Source: Edaphobacter modestus (GTDB lineage: Bacteria > Acidobacteriota > Terriglobia > Terriglobales > Acidobacteriaceae). Taken from it: a DNA stretch of 64,000 nucleotides. The DNA is taken from assembly GCF_004217555.1 (NCBI RefSeq), contig NZ_SHKW01000001.1, forward strand, positions 744,001 through 808,000. Direction: 5' to 3'. This document shows, in pieces, positions 34,481 to 42,902 of the stretch (positions are counted from its first letter, which is position 1; every line of letters starts with the position of its first letter). Under the pieces are notes generated by a model. That model had not been told where the DNA came from. It saw only the letters and a program-made list of their open reading frames with translations, and did no database searches. Position numbers and translations under genes: made by a program.

Positions 34481-35200
34481 TTATTCACGCTCACTCCCAA
34501 AGCCCTTATCGCTATTGAACCACTGTTCTTGAGTTGTCGTCTCGGGGCTGCTCGACGGTTTTTGAAATTCTCCAGTCTGAGGGTTTCTAGCGGCTTCGCT
34601 GGGGGTTTCGTTTCCGTTTTGCGGCCCTCCCAACCAATCAGAACCCTGCGCCTTGTCGGCAGGAATTTGAGCACCGTTCTGCGGCCCTCCGAGCCAGTCA
34701 GAACCTTCCTTTGGATTCTTAGCATTTTCGGCGTTGTACTCCGGTGGGTCTTCGATTGTAGACCAAGGCGGTACCCTGTCTACCGAGTTGGAAGGAGTGG
34801 TTTCGCCGGAGGTTACTTGCCCATTTCCGCCATTGCCACCGTTACCGGGGATTTCATTTCCGTTTTGCGGCCCTCCCAGCCAATCAGAACTCTCCTTTGG
34901 GTTGTTGGAAGTAGCGGCTTCTCCGCTACGCTGCTCATTCCATTTAAGCTGGCCACGATCTTCTTGCGTTATCGTCTCGGGGCCGCTATCCGAGTTGGAA
35001 GGAACTCGATGCGATCGTGAGTTGTCTGAGGAGGTCGCAACCGCGTTTGAAGGATCGGCTTCGATGGCATAGCTACCTCCTATCTGATCGGCACCGAAGC
35101 CGTTCTTAACGTTATCGTCTGCGATCTGGGCACTCTTAGTACCTCCGGCTAAGCCATCGGTTGAGTTCTGGGCGGCAGGATTCTTAGCATTTTCAGACAT
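34481..35200 (-). CDS. Disordered repeat protein with SDWLGGPQNG motif
   Basis: A 239-residue, very polar, glycine-, asparagine- and serine-rich protein with no cysteine and no hydrophobic core. The ten-residue unit SDWLGGPQNG occurs three times (residues about 105-190), each followed by a proline-containing spacer (NEIP, AQIP, NETP). ENAKNP occurs near the N-terminus and again before the second unit. It has a strong ribosome-binding site (GAGGAG seven bases before ATG). I do not recognise a family. It could be an intrinsically disordered binding protein or a multi-unit peptide precursor; neither is shown. Confidence 0.65.
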   Translation of the reverse strand: MSENAKNPAAQNSTDGLAGGTKSAQIADDNVKNGFGADQIGGSYAIEADPSNAVATSSDNSRSHRVPSNSDSGPETITQEDRGQLKWNEQRSGEAATSNNPKESSDWLGGPQNGNEIPGNGGNGGNGQVTSGETTPSNSVDRVPPWSTIEDPPEYNAENAKNPKEGSDWLGGPQNGAQIPADKAQGSDWLGGPQNGNETPSEAARNPQTGEFQKPSSSPETTTQEQWFNSDKGFGSERE

Positions 35201-35489
35201 GACGGATCTCCTCTGTTGCGTCAGTATGGATTGGGCAACGATGCAGGCGGGAGGAAGGTGATCTAGGCGATGCTATCCGGGTGCAGGCTTCCCGGAATTC
35301 GGTCTCGTCAGGTGCATCTATCATGCACAGCGTCACTATACCTTAATTCTGGAAACACCCCGGTGGTTACGTGGGCCGAGAAGCAATGGCAACGTCGTCC
35401 AGTTCCAAGGTTTCCATCTCATTCGCAATCACAGACCGTTCATATCACGGACCCAGTGCATTGAGACGAATCCCGCACTGACGAAGCGA

Positions 35490-36296
35490 CTACTGACCAG
35501 TGGGCGAAAACAACCTCGAACGTCGCCCGTTAGCAGCCGCCTTCGCAGTTACGGCAACCAGCTGCTCGTGCATGAGACTGTCCGTTTGCTCCAGCTCCAT
35601 GATCGGGCGAAACCCATTTTCATGAAAGCAGCATTGCTTCGCCCAATCCTGCCTGTCCTTCCCAACCACCACCCAAAAGGAAAGGCCCGGGATGGCGAAG
35701 TCATAAATGGTCGTTAGGTCATGGCGCGTGCGCCTTACGCCGTGGCTGAGTTGTGTAAGGTTCGACCTGTAGCGCAAGAACAAGTGAATGGAGACGTCTT
35801 TCGGAAACTGTGACTTCTGGAGTAAGTAGTTCCGAAACTGTTGATCGTATGGGCCAAGGGAGTACTGGTTGCCAATGAGGAACTGCCCTCGCCAGACCAT
35901 GGATGCTGCGAAGTACTCGATACACTCATGTCGAATGTCAGCCACACGCGCTGCATAGAAGGCTGAAACCCCTTCCATGATGTCGTGACGAGCAACACCT
36001 GCGTTGATGAAAGACTGCACGAGGGGGAAAGTCACGTTGTTGTCTTGAAGGCACGCATGCGCCACCCACTTCTCTCCGAGCATGCTGAAGCGATCGTTCT
36101 CACAGACGCTACATAGCAATGGTTGCGTGTCTTGCGCAGAGGACTGCACCACACCCATGGCGGATAAGTGTACGGGATTCGGATTTGCTGCGGTCGGCGT
36201 TCGCAGTCGCTTGAACACAAACTTCGGAAGGCGAACGTGAGACTCACACAGATTTCCGAACGTACCGCAGAGCGCGCAGTGGCCTTGAATGGGCAT
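35490..36296 (-). CDS. Zinc-finger/HNH-like protein of unknown function
   Basis: A 268-residue protein. The N-terminus has paired cysteines and a histidine in an HNH-like arrangement: CALCGTFGNLCESHVRLPKF, then LLCSVCENDRFSMLGEKW about 60 residues from the start. This spacing (CxxC...SHxxP...CxxCE) is seen in zinc-binding HNH-type domains of several uncharacterised bacterial proteins. The remaining 180 residues are unassigned and mostly soluble. Encoded in the accessory part of the prophage near the Pycsar pair, it may be a defence or phage-exclusion factor, by position only. Confidence 0.6.
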   Translation of the reverse strand: MPIQGHCALCGTFGNLCESHVRLPKFVFKRLRTPTAANPNPVHLSAMGVVQSSAQDTQPLLCSVCENDRFSMLGEKWVAHACLQDNNVTFPLVQSFINAGVARHDIMEGVSAFYAARVADIRHECIEYFAASMVWRGQFLIGNQYSLGPYDQQFRNYLLQKSQFPKDVSIHLFLRYRSNLTQLSHGVRRTRHDLTTIYDFAIPGLSFWVVVGKDRQDWAKQCCFHENGFRPIMELEQTDSLMHEQLVAVTAKAAANGRRSRLFSPTGQ

Positions 36297-36338
36297 TTGA
36301 TAGCAACTTAGCAGATCTCCGGCAAACTGTTCTTAGCG

Positions 36339-36827
36339 CTAACGGAAGTGGCCTATTCTTTCAGCCACCGTGTTGTTAGTCATTCCGTTCACTGAGCCAT
36401 AGCTCAATAGCATTCCTCGGTCTCCGCAATCGACGAAAATCCTATTCATCTTTGTGTCCGGCGAAGACAAGGGAGCGTGTGAGATTTCGCATGTCGTGGC
36501 CCCTCGGTCAATGAGAGAGGTGAGGGCGTCCATTACCGAAGGTAAGCCATCTGACTCATGTAGCCAATTCCGGTCAGCGTAAACCAACTTATTCTTCTCG
36601 AATTCCAAGGTGAAGAGTCGCTTGGCCAGTACATCCACCGCTGTCACTTGGCCGTCTGAATCGTGACTATTGAAGATCATGCCGGAGGCTTCGATGGTTT
36701 GTTTTGCCGCCACCCTATCCATACCGAGCCAGACTGTTGCAGAGCCGAGTTGTAATGAAACGCGGTGCTCGGGTTGAGCAAAGGCAGTAGAAGTACACAA
36801 GGCGAACAGAAACACGAGACTTTTCAT
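36339..36827 (-). CDS. Secreted hypothetical protein
   Basis: A 162-residue protein beginning MKSLVFLFALCTSTAFAQPE, a clear Sec signal peptide with AxA cleavage. The mature part has short beta-type segments (LQLGSATVWLGM, LFTLEFEKNKLVYADRNW) and two cysteines. No family recognised. The frame is open to 36944, but the ATG at 36827 with its leader is the convincing start. Confidence 0.6.
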   Translation of the reverse strand: MKSLVFLFALCTSTAFAQPEHRVSLQLGSATVWLGMDRVAAKQTIEASGMIFNSHDSDGQVTAVDVLAKRLFTLEFEKNKLVYADRNWLHESDGLPSVMDALTSLIDRGATTCEISHAPLSSPDTKMNRIFVDCGDRGMLLSYGSVNGMTNNTVAERIGHFR

Positions 36828-36959
36828 TTGCTGATTATCCTTTGCGCGTATTCTATCGCCCGGAATCTGAAGGGTGGCGATCGTAATCAGACCATTAAAC
36901 AGGGCCTGACCATGCTCGTAACACCAATGCAATATCAAATCCATGGTGGACTCAGGCTA

Positions 36960-37640
36960 TCACCGGCTATTTAGAAGCTCAGCGGAGTTGTTCCTGACAT
37001 TGCCTACATCTTTGCTGACCTCGAACGCTTCCATCTCATCAGCCGGGAACGGTCTCAGAAGATCGATGGGCGGCTGGTGAGTCTCTTCTCGATCGAGCCA
37101 ACGGTTGAAATCGCCCTCATGCAGTATGACCGGCATTCGGTTGTGGATTGTCATCAATTCGTTGGCATCCGTTGTGATGATCGAATAGGTCTGCAGCCAG
37201 CTTCCATCGGCAGGATTCTTCCATGCATCCCACAAGCCAGCAAAAGCCATCGGCTTTCCGTTGGCCAGGTCGAAGGCGAATGGGCGCTTATTCTTCGGAT
37301 CATCGTGCGTCCACTCGTAGAACCCGGACGCCGGGACCAAGCAGCGGCGTTTCTTGAAAGGCTGAGCCCACCAACCCTTCGTTACAGCCTCGGCACGGGC
37401 GTTGATGGTGGATTTACCCTTCAGGTCCGCTAGGGACTTGGTGCTGAACGGGACCAAGCCCCAACGCAATTGGACAAGCTCGCGCTCCCCGGTGTCGCGG
37501 TTGGCACGGATGATCGGCTGCATGGTCTGAGGAGCGACGTTGTAGTCCCAAGGCGGCAGGGGAAAGTCGCCGACCTGCTTCACGTGGAAGGCCTCGGCGA
37601 TCTTTTGTTTGTCGGAGCGTCGGTAGTAGCGGCCACACAT
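36960..37640 (-). CDS. SRAP-domain protein (YedK/HMCES-type abasic-site shield)
   Basis: A 226-residue complete SRAP protein, which covalently traps abasic sites in single-stranded DNA through Cys2. Visible signature elements are MCGRYYRR with the invariant cysteine, YNVAPQTMQP, TINARAEAV (Asn and Glu), RRCLVPASGFYEW and HNRMPVIL with the active-site histidine. It probably protects phage or host DNA during repair or uracil/abasic damage. It starts three bases after the stop of a small upstream gene, so the two are co-transcribed. Two truncated copies of its 5' end lie at 34309 and 39567. Confidence 0.92.
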   Translation of the reverse strand: MCGRYYRRSDKQKIAEAFHVKQVGDFPLPPWDYNVAPQTMQPIIRANRDTGERELVQLRWGLVPFSTKSLADLKGKSTINARAEAVTKGWWAQPFKKRRCLVPASGFYEWTHDDPKNKRPFAFDLANGKPMAFAGLWDAWKNPADGSWLQTYSIITTDANELMTIHNRMPVILHEGDFNRWLDREETHQPPIDLLRPFPADEMEAFEVSKDVGNVRNNSAELLNSR

Positions 37641-37643
37641 TGT

Positions 37644-37853
37644 CTAAGCCATTTGCAGCTCAACGATCAAAGTGACCACGACAGCAGTGTCGGAGAAACG
37701 AAACATCTTGCTTCCGACTACATGCGGAGTCACCTCATCCTTGAGAAGGATGTCGCCGACGGAAGGAATGATCGCGGCGTCAGCCGTTGTCAGTTCTCCA
37801 GGAAGCATTACGCCGAGACCGTTACCCCAGTCCACTTCGATTACCAATTTCAT
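37644..37853 (-). CDS. Small hypothetical protein upstream of SRAP gene
   Basis: A 69-residue protein (MKLVIEVDWGNGLGVMLPGE at the start) with several beta-type segments and no cysteine. GGAGG lies six bases before the ATG at 37853, which is why I prefer it to the longer frame from 37880. Its stop is three bases before the SRAP start. No family recognised. Confidence 0.6.
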   Translation of the reverse strand: MKLVIEVDWGNGLGVMLPGELTTADAAIIPSVGDILLKDEVTPHVVGSKMFRFSDTAVVVTLIVELQMA

Positions 37854-37899
37854 AACACCTCCAATATCAGCAGCATACACTTAGGGAGGCCGCCTGAGC

Positions 37900-38418
37900 C
37901 TAATCCTCTGCCAATGTTTCGTTGATGGTTGCGGTAGCTTCCTTCCATCCGGATTCGGTAGCTTTGGAGAACTCATCCAATGCATTCGCGGCTGCCGCCG
38001 AAACGCCTTTGCTCTTGAGGTACTTCTTCAGAATGGCGATCTCTCCGTTGATGTGATCAATGATCGAGTGATGGACCGCGGCGATGTGTTCGCGGACCTC
38101 TTCGACGTCGATCTTCGGCTTTTCCGGTTCTTTGGGCTTGCGCGGCTGCCGTTCAACGAAATTGAGATCCTCGACGCGCACGCGGAACCGCTCAAGGTTC
38201 GTGCCGGGCAACTCCAGATCTACTGCTTGCCCATTGTCGTAAACCTTGGTGATCCTCAGTTCGCTCTTACCAGTTCCCACTGTGACGATATCGCCAACAA
38301 CCGGAGCGTCCTGGTGCGTTTGCCCCTCGGCCTTCGGTTTCTCTGCAAGCGCTTCGGCCAGACGTGCGCTTACGTCGATCGGCTCGGCCTTCTTCGGTGG
38401 TTTCCGTTTCGTAGCCAT
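37900..38418 (-). CDS. Hypothetical phage protein, basic/acidic with coiled tail
   Basis: A 172-residue soluble protein. The N-terminus is lysine-rich (KRKPPKKAEP), followed by a small beta domain (DIVTVGTGKSELRITKVY, RFRVRVEDLNFVE) and a C-terminal helical half. It may bind nucleic acid, but no family is recognised. Its ATG overlaps the stop of the preceding gene (TAAATG context), so they are coupled. Confidence 0.6.
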   Translation of the reverse strand: MATKRKPPKKAEPIDVSARLAEALAEKPKAEGQTHQDAPVVGDIVTVGTGKSELRITKVYDNGQAVDLELPGTNLERFRVRVEDLNFVERQPRKPKEPEKPKIDVEEVREHIAAVHHSIIDHINGEIAILKKYLKSKGVSAAAANALDEFSKATESGWKEATATINETLAED

Positions 38419-38703
38419 TTATTCGTTACCTGGTCCTCCGAACTTGTGCTTGATCTCATCGATCGCCCAGAATCCGGGAAAGGTGACTGTCTCGCCGGCG
38501 CGCAGTCTCGCAAGGATTACATTTGCCTCTTCCGACGGAATTACCTTGGCGAAGTCTTCCGCGTAAGTGCCAATGTTCGTAGACCACCATTTGTGTGTAG
38601 TGTACCCGTCACTCGCGACGAACGTGATGGTTTCAAGGTGCCCTTTGAACTCTCCCTCGGGCAGGAGATTGGGTATGGCTGTGAGGGTGAACGGTTCGGC
38701 CAT
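38419..38703 (-). CDS. Hypothetical phage protein
   Basis: A 94-residue soluble protein (LLPEGEFKGHLETITFVASD, later LRAGETVTFPGFWAID). No family recognised. It is the first gene of a leftward cluster 38703 to 36960 that runs to the SRAP gene with minimal gaps. Confidence 0.6.
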   Translation of the reverse strand: MAEPFTLTAIPNLLPEGEFKGHLETITFVASDGYTTHKWWSTNIGTYAEDFAKVIPSEEANVILARLRAGETVTFPGFWAIDEIKHKFGGPGNE

Positions 38704-38964
38704 GGGGAAAGCGTAGCAGAGCCGCGATCCCTTAGCGCTTGCTTGGTTTGTATCGGTAGAACCTCGCGTCGCAATCCATACAGCGAAAAGGGCGAATGGA
38801 GATCAGCGCCAGAAGTTGAACAAATCCCCTGAATCGCGAACGTCGAACGTCCTGTCCACTACATGCTGGACACCTCATCCCCCCAGGCAGAAAGCGCTAC
38901 ACGAACCGCATAACCGTGATGACCGAATACGATTGATCTGCGTTAGTGTAGAATCCCATCCACC

Positions 38965-39508
38965 ATGCAAAAACTTGCGCTCGTCATTTGCCTATTGATG
39001 CATTCATTTGTCTTGGTCGCACAACAACAGGTTAAAGAAACCACGATTGCGGAGTTCGATGCAGCTCTTCAGCGGCTCGTCGCTCAAGAAGCACAGTGGC
39101 ATAAAGTCATTGATGCCGTAAACATTGAGCAGGTGCCTGTAGATTACGCTATCGGAAAAACGATTTGCGGAGAATAAGGACCTCATAAACTCGGATATGA
39201 AAATGAGTGGGCTCTGGGCTGGCCGTGTACTCCGTGAACATAGCTATTTCGCCGAGGTCAATTTCCTATCCAGTGTTCAAGATCTACAAGCTCAGATACA
39301 GCTCTTCGTTGCTCTTTTGCTTCAATATAATATTAGCGATAAGGTGGCTCAGGATAAGGTACTCAGATGGACAGATTCCATGACCAGCTTAGCCAACGGA
39401 CCTATTCAAGACATCTGGCAAACTTCGTATCAATATTCGACTCATCGAGCACTGTTGATCGATAAAAGATGCGCTCCCCCTCCGCCTACACACACCGGGA
39501 TCGAATGA
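38965..39508 (+). pseudogene. Secreted hypothetical protein, frameshifted
   Basis: The first frame (38965-39177) encodes a signal peptide (LALVICLLMHSFVLVAQQQ) and 50 mature residues. Removing one A from the A5 run at about 39157 joins it to the second frame, giving AIGKRFAENKDLINSDMKMS and then the helical WAGRVLREHSYFAEVNFL up to 39508. The joined product would be about 180 residues. Either the gene is inactivated, the run is a sequencing error, or translation slips there. No family recognised. Confidence 0.5.
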
Positions 39509-39567
39509 TCGTGGAATGCTTCGGCGATCTTCTGCTTCTCACTTCGTCTGTAGTAGCATCCGCACAT
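39442..39567 (-). pseudogene. SRAP (YedK/HMCES) N-terminal fragment, copy 2
   Basis: Encodes MCGCYYRRSEKQKIAEAFHD and stops after 41 residues in unrelated sequence. The match to the complete SRAP start (MCGRYYRRSDKQKIAEAFH) covers the catalytic cysteine region only. Confidence 0.7.
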
Positions 39568-39615
39568 ATAAACTCCACCGTAAGACCGGGTACATCTTGT
39601 CTCCTTAAAGAGAAG

Positions 39616-39642
39616 AGGCCCAGGTCATCACGACCTGAGCCT
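39616..39642. terminator. Terminator hairpin at end of phage structural operon
   Basis: AGGCCCAGGTC pairs with GACCTGAGCCT (one mismatch) around ATCAC. On the minus strand it is followed by a T-rich stretch (CTTCTCTTTAAGG), on the plus strand by CGATTTTGG. It follows the last structural gene (39680) and likely stops transcripts from both sides. Confidence 0.65.
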
Positions 39643-39679
39643 CGATTTTGGTTATGGGTGCGTCAGCTAGTTTGTAATT

Positions 39680-40333
39680 TCAGCTCGCGCCGAACTTAGT
39701 AATGGCCGTCGTGGGATCGCCCGTGTCATCGACGATGAATCCCGCAGTGCCAGAACCGTACCTGCTATCGGTTCCCGAGGCTGACGTGCCAGCGGTGAGA
39801 TCTTTGCACGTCAGAGTCGATCCCACTGCGGACAGCTCAAATGTATGACCAGCGGCGGTCCCTGGGCAGCCGGTCACTGGAGTAGTGGTTCCGTTGCCAG
39901 TATCGAGGACATAGGAGGCAGTCACGCCGGGAAGGAAACAGTAGCCGTTGCCATAGACATCCATCCGAACGCAGACACCTATGATCCCGACATTCCAACC
40001 ACTGTCCGCTGCGTACACCATACGCGCTGATTGGTCGTCTGGCAGAGACACACCGGACAGGATGCCGAACCCTTTACCTCCCGCACTCGAGGACTGAGCG
40101 CCACGACTCGTCACTTGCACGCCCGTATATCCGTCCACCGTCGATGACGCCCATGGTGAAGCGATCGGGTTCTGGACGGTGTCGAAGCATGTGGTATAGG
40201 TGCCGGTGATTCCCGCGCATGTTGACGCCGTCGGAGCATTTGCGAGGGCCTGAGTGCCACCTCCACCAGCACTAATCGCTGATTGTGTGAGGAGCACCGC
40301 GCCAAGAGTGAGAGCAGAGAGGATCTGGTTCAT
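39680..40333 (-). CDS. Secreted/virion beta-sandwich protein, tail module
   Basis: A 217-residue protein starting MNQILSALTLGAVLLTQSAI, a signal peptide. The mature part is rich in glycine, serine and threonine with six or more cysteines (STCAGITGTYTTCFDT, IIGVCVRMDVYGNGYCF, VTGCPGTAAG) and reads as a LamG/concanavalin-like beta-sandwich. It may be a carbohydrate-binding fibre tip or receptor-binding protein. The ATG overlaps the stop of the collagen-like fibre gene (TAATG). The longer open frame to 41092 is a shadow of that gene. Confidence 0.65.
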   Translation of the reverse strand: MNQILSALTLGAVLLTQSAISAGGGGTQALANAPTASTCAGITGTYTTCFDTVQNPIASPWASSTVDGYTGVQVTSRGAQSSSAGGKGFGILSGVSLPDDQSARMVYAADSGWNVGIIGVCVRMDVYGNGYCFLPGVTASYVLDTGNGTTTPVTGCPGTAAGHTFELSAVGSTLTCKDLTAGTSASGTDSRYGSGTAGFIVDDTGDPTTAITKFGAS

Positions 40334-42876
40334 TACTTCGCTCCTATATTGAGGGTCATCACGCCCGGGGTGATCGAACTGCCTGTGACGTTGCAGACAC
40401 GCCAGTTGAGCGTGTCGGCCGTCGGCCAAGCGACGAAGGTGAGACCTCCGGTCGATCCCCATCCTGTGACTCCGGACGCATCGGAGGCGAATGCCGTCGG
40501 GAAAGTCGTGGTTGTCGTTACTCCCGTCATCGTGACGGTCCCTGCGGTTGTGCAGGAGTTGGCCGCTATAGCTGAGGTCGGCATCACGACCTGTACGTCC
40601 GGGATAACGGCAGGCGTGCTGGGAATACCGAAATTGAGAATGGCAGCATTCGATGTTCCTGCGTTGGTTACCGTAGGAGTCGCGCCTGGAGAGAGCGGGG
40701 TCACAGTTCCCACTGTGATGGTAGCCGCCGTACCTGCTGCTCCGGTCGCACCAGTAGCGCCAGTAGCTCCGGGGTTGCCAGTCGCACCAGTAGCGCCCGT
40801 TGCACCTGCGGGGATACCGAAGTTGAAGACCGCCGCAGAGCTTGTACCCGCATTGACGATAGTCGGTGTAGCACCCGGAGAGAGAGGAGTAACCGTTCCG
40901 ACCGCGATAGTAGCCGCTGCTCCACCGCCACCTGTCGCCCATGTGCAGACGGACTGGTTGACACCGTTGACGGTTCCGGGTGTAGCGCACGAGAGGGACT
41001 GACCGGATGCCGGCGCTGCTGATGGCAACTGGAGTACGTAGGCCGGGGTGCCCGAAGCGGGTCCGGCGAAACCTACATAACTCGTGGGCCAACCAGTCGT
41101 GGATATAGTTCCCGTACCTATACCGAGCAGGTTAACTCCCTGTGTGGTTCCGGATGTGGTGATCTGAGGCGTGGTGACAGATGTCGAAGCCCGGAGACTG
41201 CCTGTGACGTCTAACTTGAACCCGGAGTCTACAGTGTTTCCGATAGATACGTTTCCGCTACCAAAGATGGTCTGGATGGGAGCGGTGCCACCAAAGGAGA
41301 ACTGGAGTTGGTTTGCGACAGATCCGGTGCCAGCCCATTTGAAACCTACGTAGGCTGAGTTTCTGGTGGTTGTGATGTCCTTTCCGGTGTAGAGGTAGGT
41401 GGTATCACCCGCGGCCATATTGGGGGATACAGCCTTCATGGGAATCATTGTTGCCGCCGCAGGTTCGTTATTGATAACCGAAAATCCTGGAGCAGCAGCG
41501 GTGACAGCGGTATTAGTCGCTTTGACTACTGTCGGGTTAGGGTAAGTTCCCGCGAGGTCGCCACCGGCCGTACTGGATGTAGTAGTCGGAAGTCCAAAGT
41601 CGAGCACTGCAGCCGAAGTCGTCCCTGAATTGGCGACTGTCGGAGTAGCTCCCGGAGATAGCGGAGTTACAGTGCCGATCGCAATAGTAGCCGCCGCTCC
41701 GGCCGAGCCGGTCGCGCCTGTGTTGCCTGTTGCGCCAGGGGTGCCGGTTGCGCCAGTTGCGCCTGTAGCTCCCTGTGCGCCTGCCTGCGCTAACAATTGC
41801 CACTTTGTTGCATCGGTTCCAGGCGTGACGTTCGTGCTTGCCGTAACTGCGATGTAGGACGAGCCCAGATATGCGACGGCATCGAAGTCTGCGTATGTTG
41901 TGGTGCTGCTCCAGGTACCGCGCCAGTTGGTTGAGCCGCCTGACGGACCTTGCGGGCCAGTTGCGCCTGTCGCACCTGTAAGCCCCTGCTCGCCTGTCGC
42001 TCCGGTTGGTCCCGGGTTGCCTTGTGGACCAGCTGCCCCGGTGTCGCCTTTGATCCCCTGAATACCTTGCGGAATGGTGAAGTTGAGGACAGCCGCGGAT
42101 GAAGTACCGCCATTCACGATCGACGCCGATGTCCCAGCCGCACCTGTAATGACAGTACCGACTGAGATGGTAGCAGCCGTGCCAGGGTCTCCCTTTGGAC
42201 CTTGTGTACCGGTTCCGCTCGAGGATGCCGTGCAGGTGTTCGTGGCAGGGCTCCAAGCGTTGCCCGGGGTCGAGCATCCAGTGAGACCAGCAACTGCAGC
42301 CTGCATCGTAGCCGCAGTGACAGTTCCCCCGCTCCCGCCAGTGACGAGCACCTGAGTACCAGCTACGCACATGTAGAGTTGTCCGTCGTTGGCGTTCCTA
42401 ATATAAAAACTAGGCGCAACGCATGTACTCGGAGGAGCCGCGGTGCCATAGCTTACCTGGATCGGTTCGACGTTGGTTGTCTTGGCCGGTGGAGCATATG
42501 CGTCAAGCGCCCATGTGGATCCGGTGATAGCAGGTACGGTAGACATAACTATCGCTCGATGTGTGGCGGAATCCGTGATCTGGATCGAATAGCTGATGTT
42601 GGCCGGTGTCGTGGTTTGAGCGTCCGGGACCTCGCAGGTGCCCGTAACCGCGCCGTTCTCGATCGAGCAGGAGAACGCTTGCGATGAGTTGAGCGCGCCG
42701 TTGCCTACGAACGGGATAGGAGCACCCGCCGCATTCACAGGTGTGAAAGTCACGGTGCCGGCAGCGACAGTCGAGCCTCCCATACGGATCGAGGTCGCGG
42801 TTATGGTCGTCATTTGGGCATGCGCACACACGGAGAGGCATACGAGCGCCGCGGCTGCTTTGAGCAGTCTTTTCAT
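40333..42876 (-). CDS. Collagen-like tail fibre with signal peptide
   Basis: An 847-residue protein. It begins MKRLLKAAAALVCLSVCAHA, a typical Sec signal peptide, which is unusual for a phage tail protein. Several Gly-X-Y collagen-like stretches (GPQGNPGPTGATGEQGLTGA; GATGATGNPGATGATGATGA) alternate with a repeated beta module of the form TVTPLSPGATPTxxNxGTSxA. A central segment resembles a bacteriophage fibre (AGGDLAGTYPNPTVV). It should form a trimeric fibre for host recognition. It lies in the tail operon next to tail-tip genes. Confidence 0.75.
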   Translation of the reverse strand: MKRLLKAAAALVCLSVCAHAQMTTITATSIRMGGSTVAAGTVTFTPVNAAGAPIPFVGNGALNSSQAFSCSIENGAVTGTCEVPDAQTTTPANISYSIQITDSATHRAIVMSTVPAITGSTWALDAYAPPAKTTNVEPIQVSYGTAAPPSTCVAPSFYIRNANDGQLYMCVAGTQVLVTGGSGGTVTAATMQAAVAGLTGCSTPGNAWSPATNTCTASSSGTGTQGPKGDPGTAATISVGTVITGAAGTSASIVNGGTSSAAVLNFTIPQGIQGIKGDTGAAGPQGNPGPTGATGEQGLTGATGATGPQGPSGGSTNWRGTWSSTTTYADFDAVAYLGSSYIAVTASTNVTPGTDATKWQLLAQAGAQGATGATGATGTPGATGNTGATGSAGAAATIAIGTVTPLSPGATPTVANSGTTSAAVLDFGLPTTTSSTAGGDLAGTYPNPTVVKATNTAVTAAAPGFSVINNEPAAATMIPMKAVSPNMAAGDTTYLYTGKDITTTRNSAYVGFKWAGTGSVANQLQFSFGGTAPIQTIFGSGNVSIGNTVDSGFKLDVTGSLRASTSVTTPQITTSGTTQGVNLLGIGTGTISTTGWPTSYVGFAGPASGTPAYVLQLPSAAPASGQSLSCATPGTVNGVNQSVCTWATGGGGAAATIAVGTVTPLSPGATPTIVNAGTSSAAVFNFGIPAGATGATGATGNPGATGATGATGAAGTAATITVGTVTPLSPGATPTVTNAGTSNAAILNFGIPSTPAVIPDVQVVMPTSAIAANSCTTAGTVTMTGVTTTTTFPTAFASDASGVTGWGSTGGLTFVAWPTADTLNWRVCNVTGSSITPGVMTLNIGAK

Positions 42877-42902
42877 TGTTGCTCCTGGGTTTGGGGAGAA
42901 AG

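Noticed and set aside
40283..41002. 239-codon plus frame rich in Val/Ala/Pro
   Set aside because: Reverse complement of collagen-like Gly-X-Y repeats; repetitive composition explains the open frame.
39680..41092. 470-codon minus frame taken as one gene
   Set aside because: Its first 250 codons are an Arg/Tyr-rich shadow of the collagen-like fibre gene; the real gene starts at 40333 with a signal peptide.
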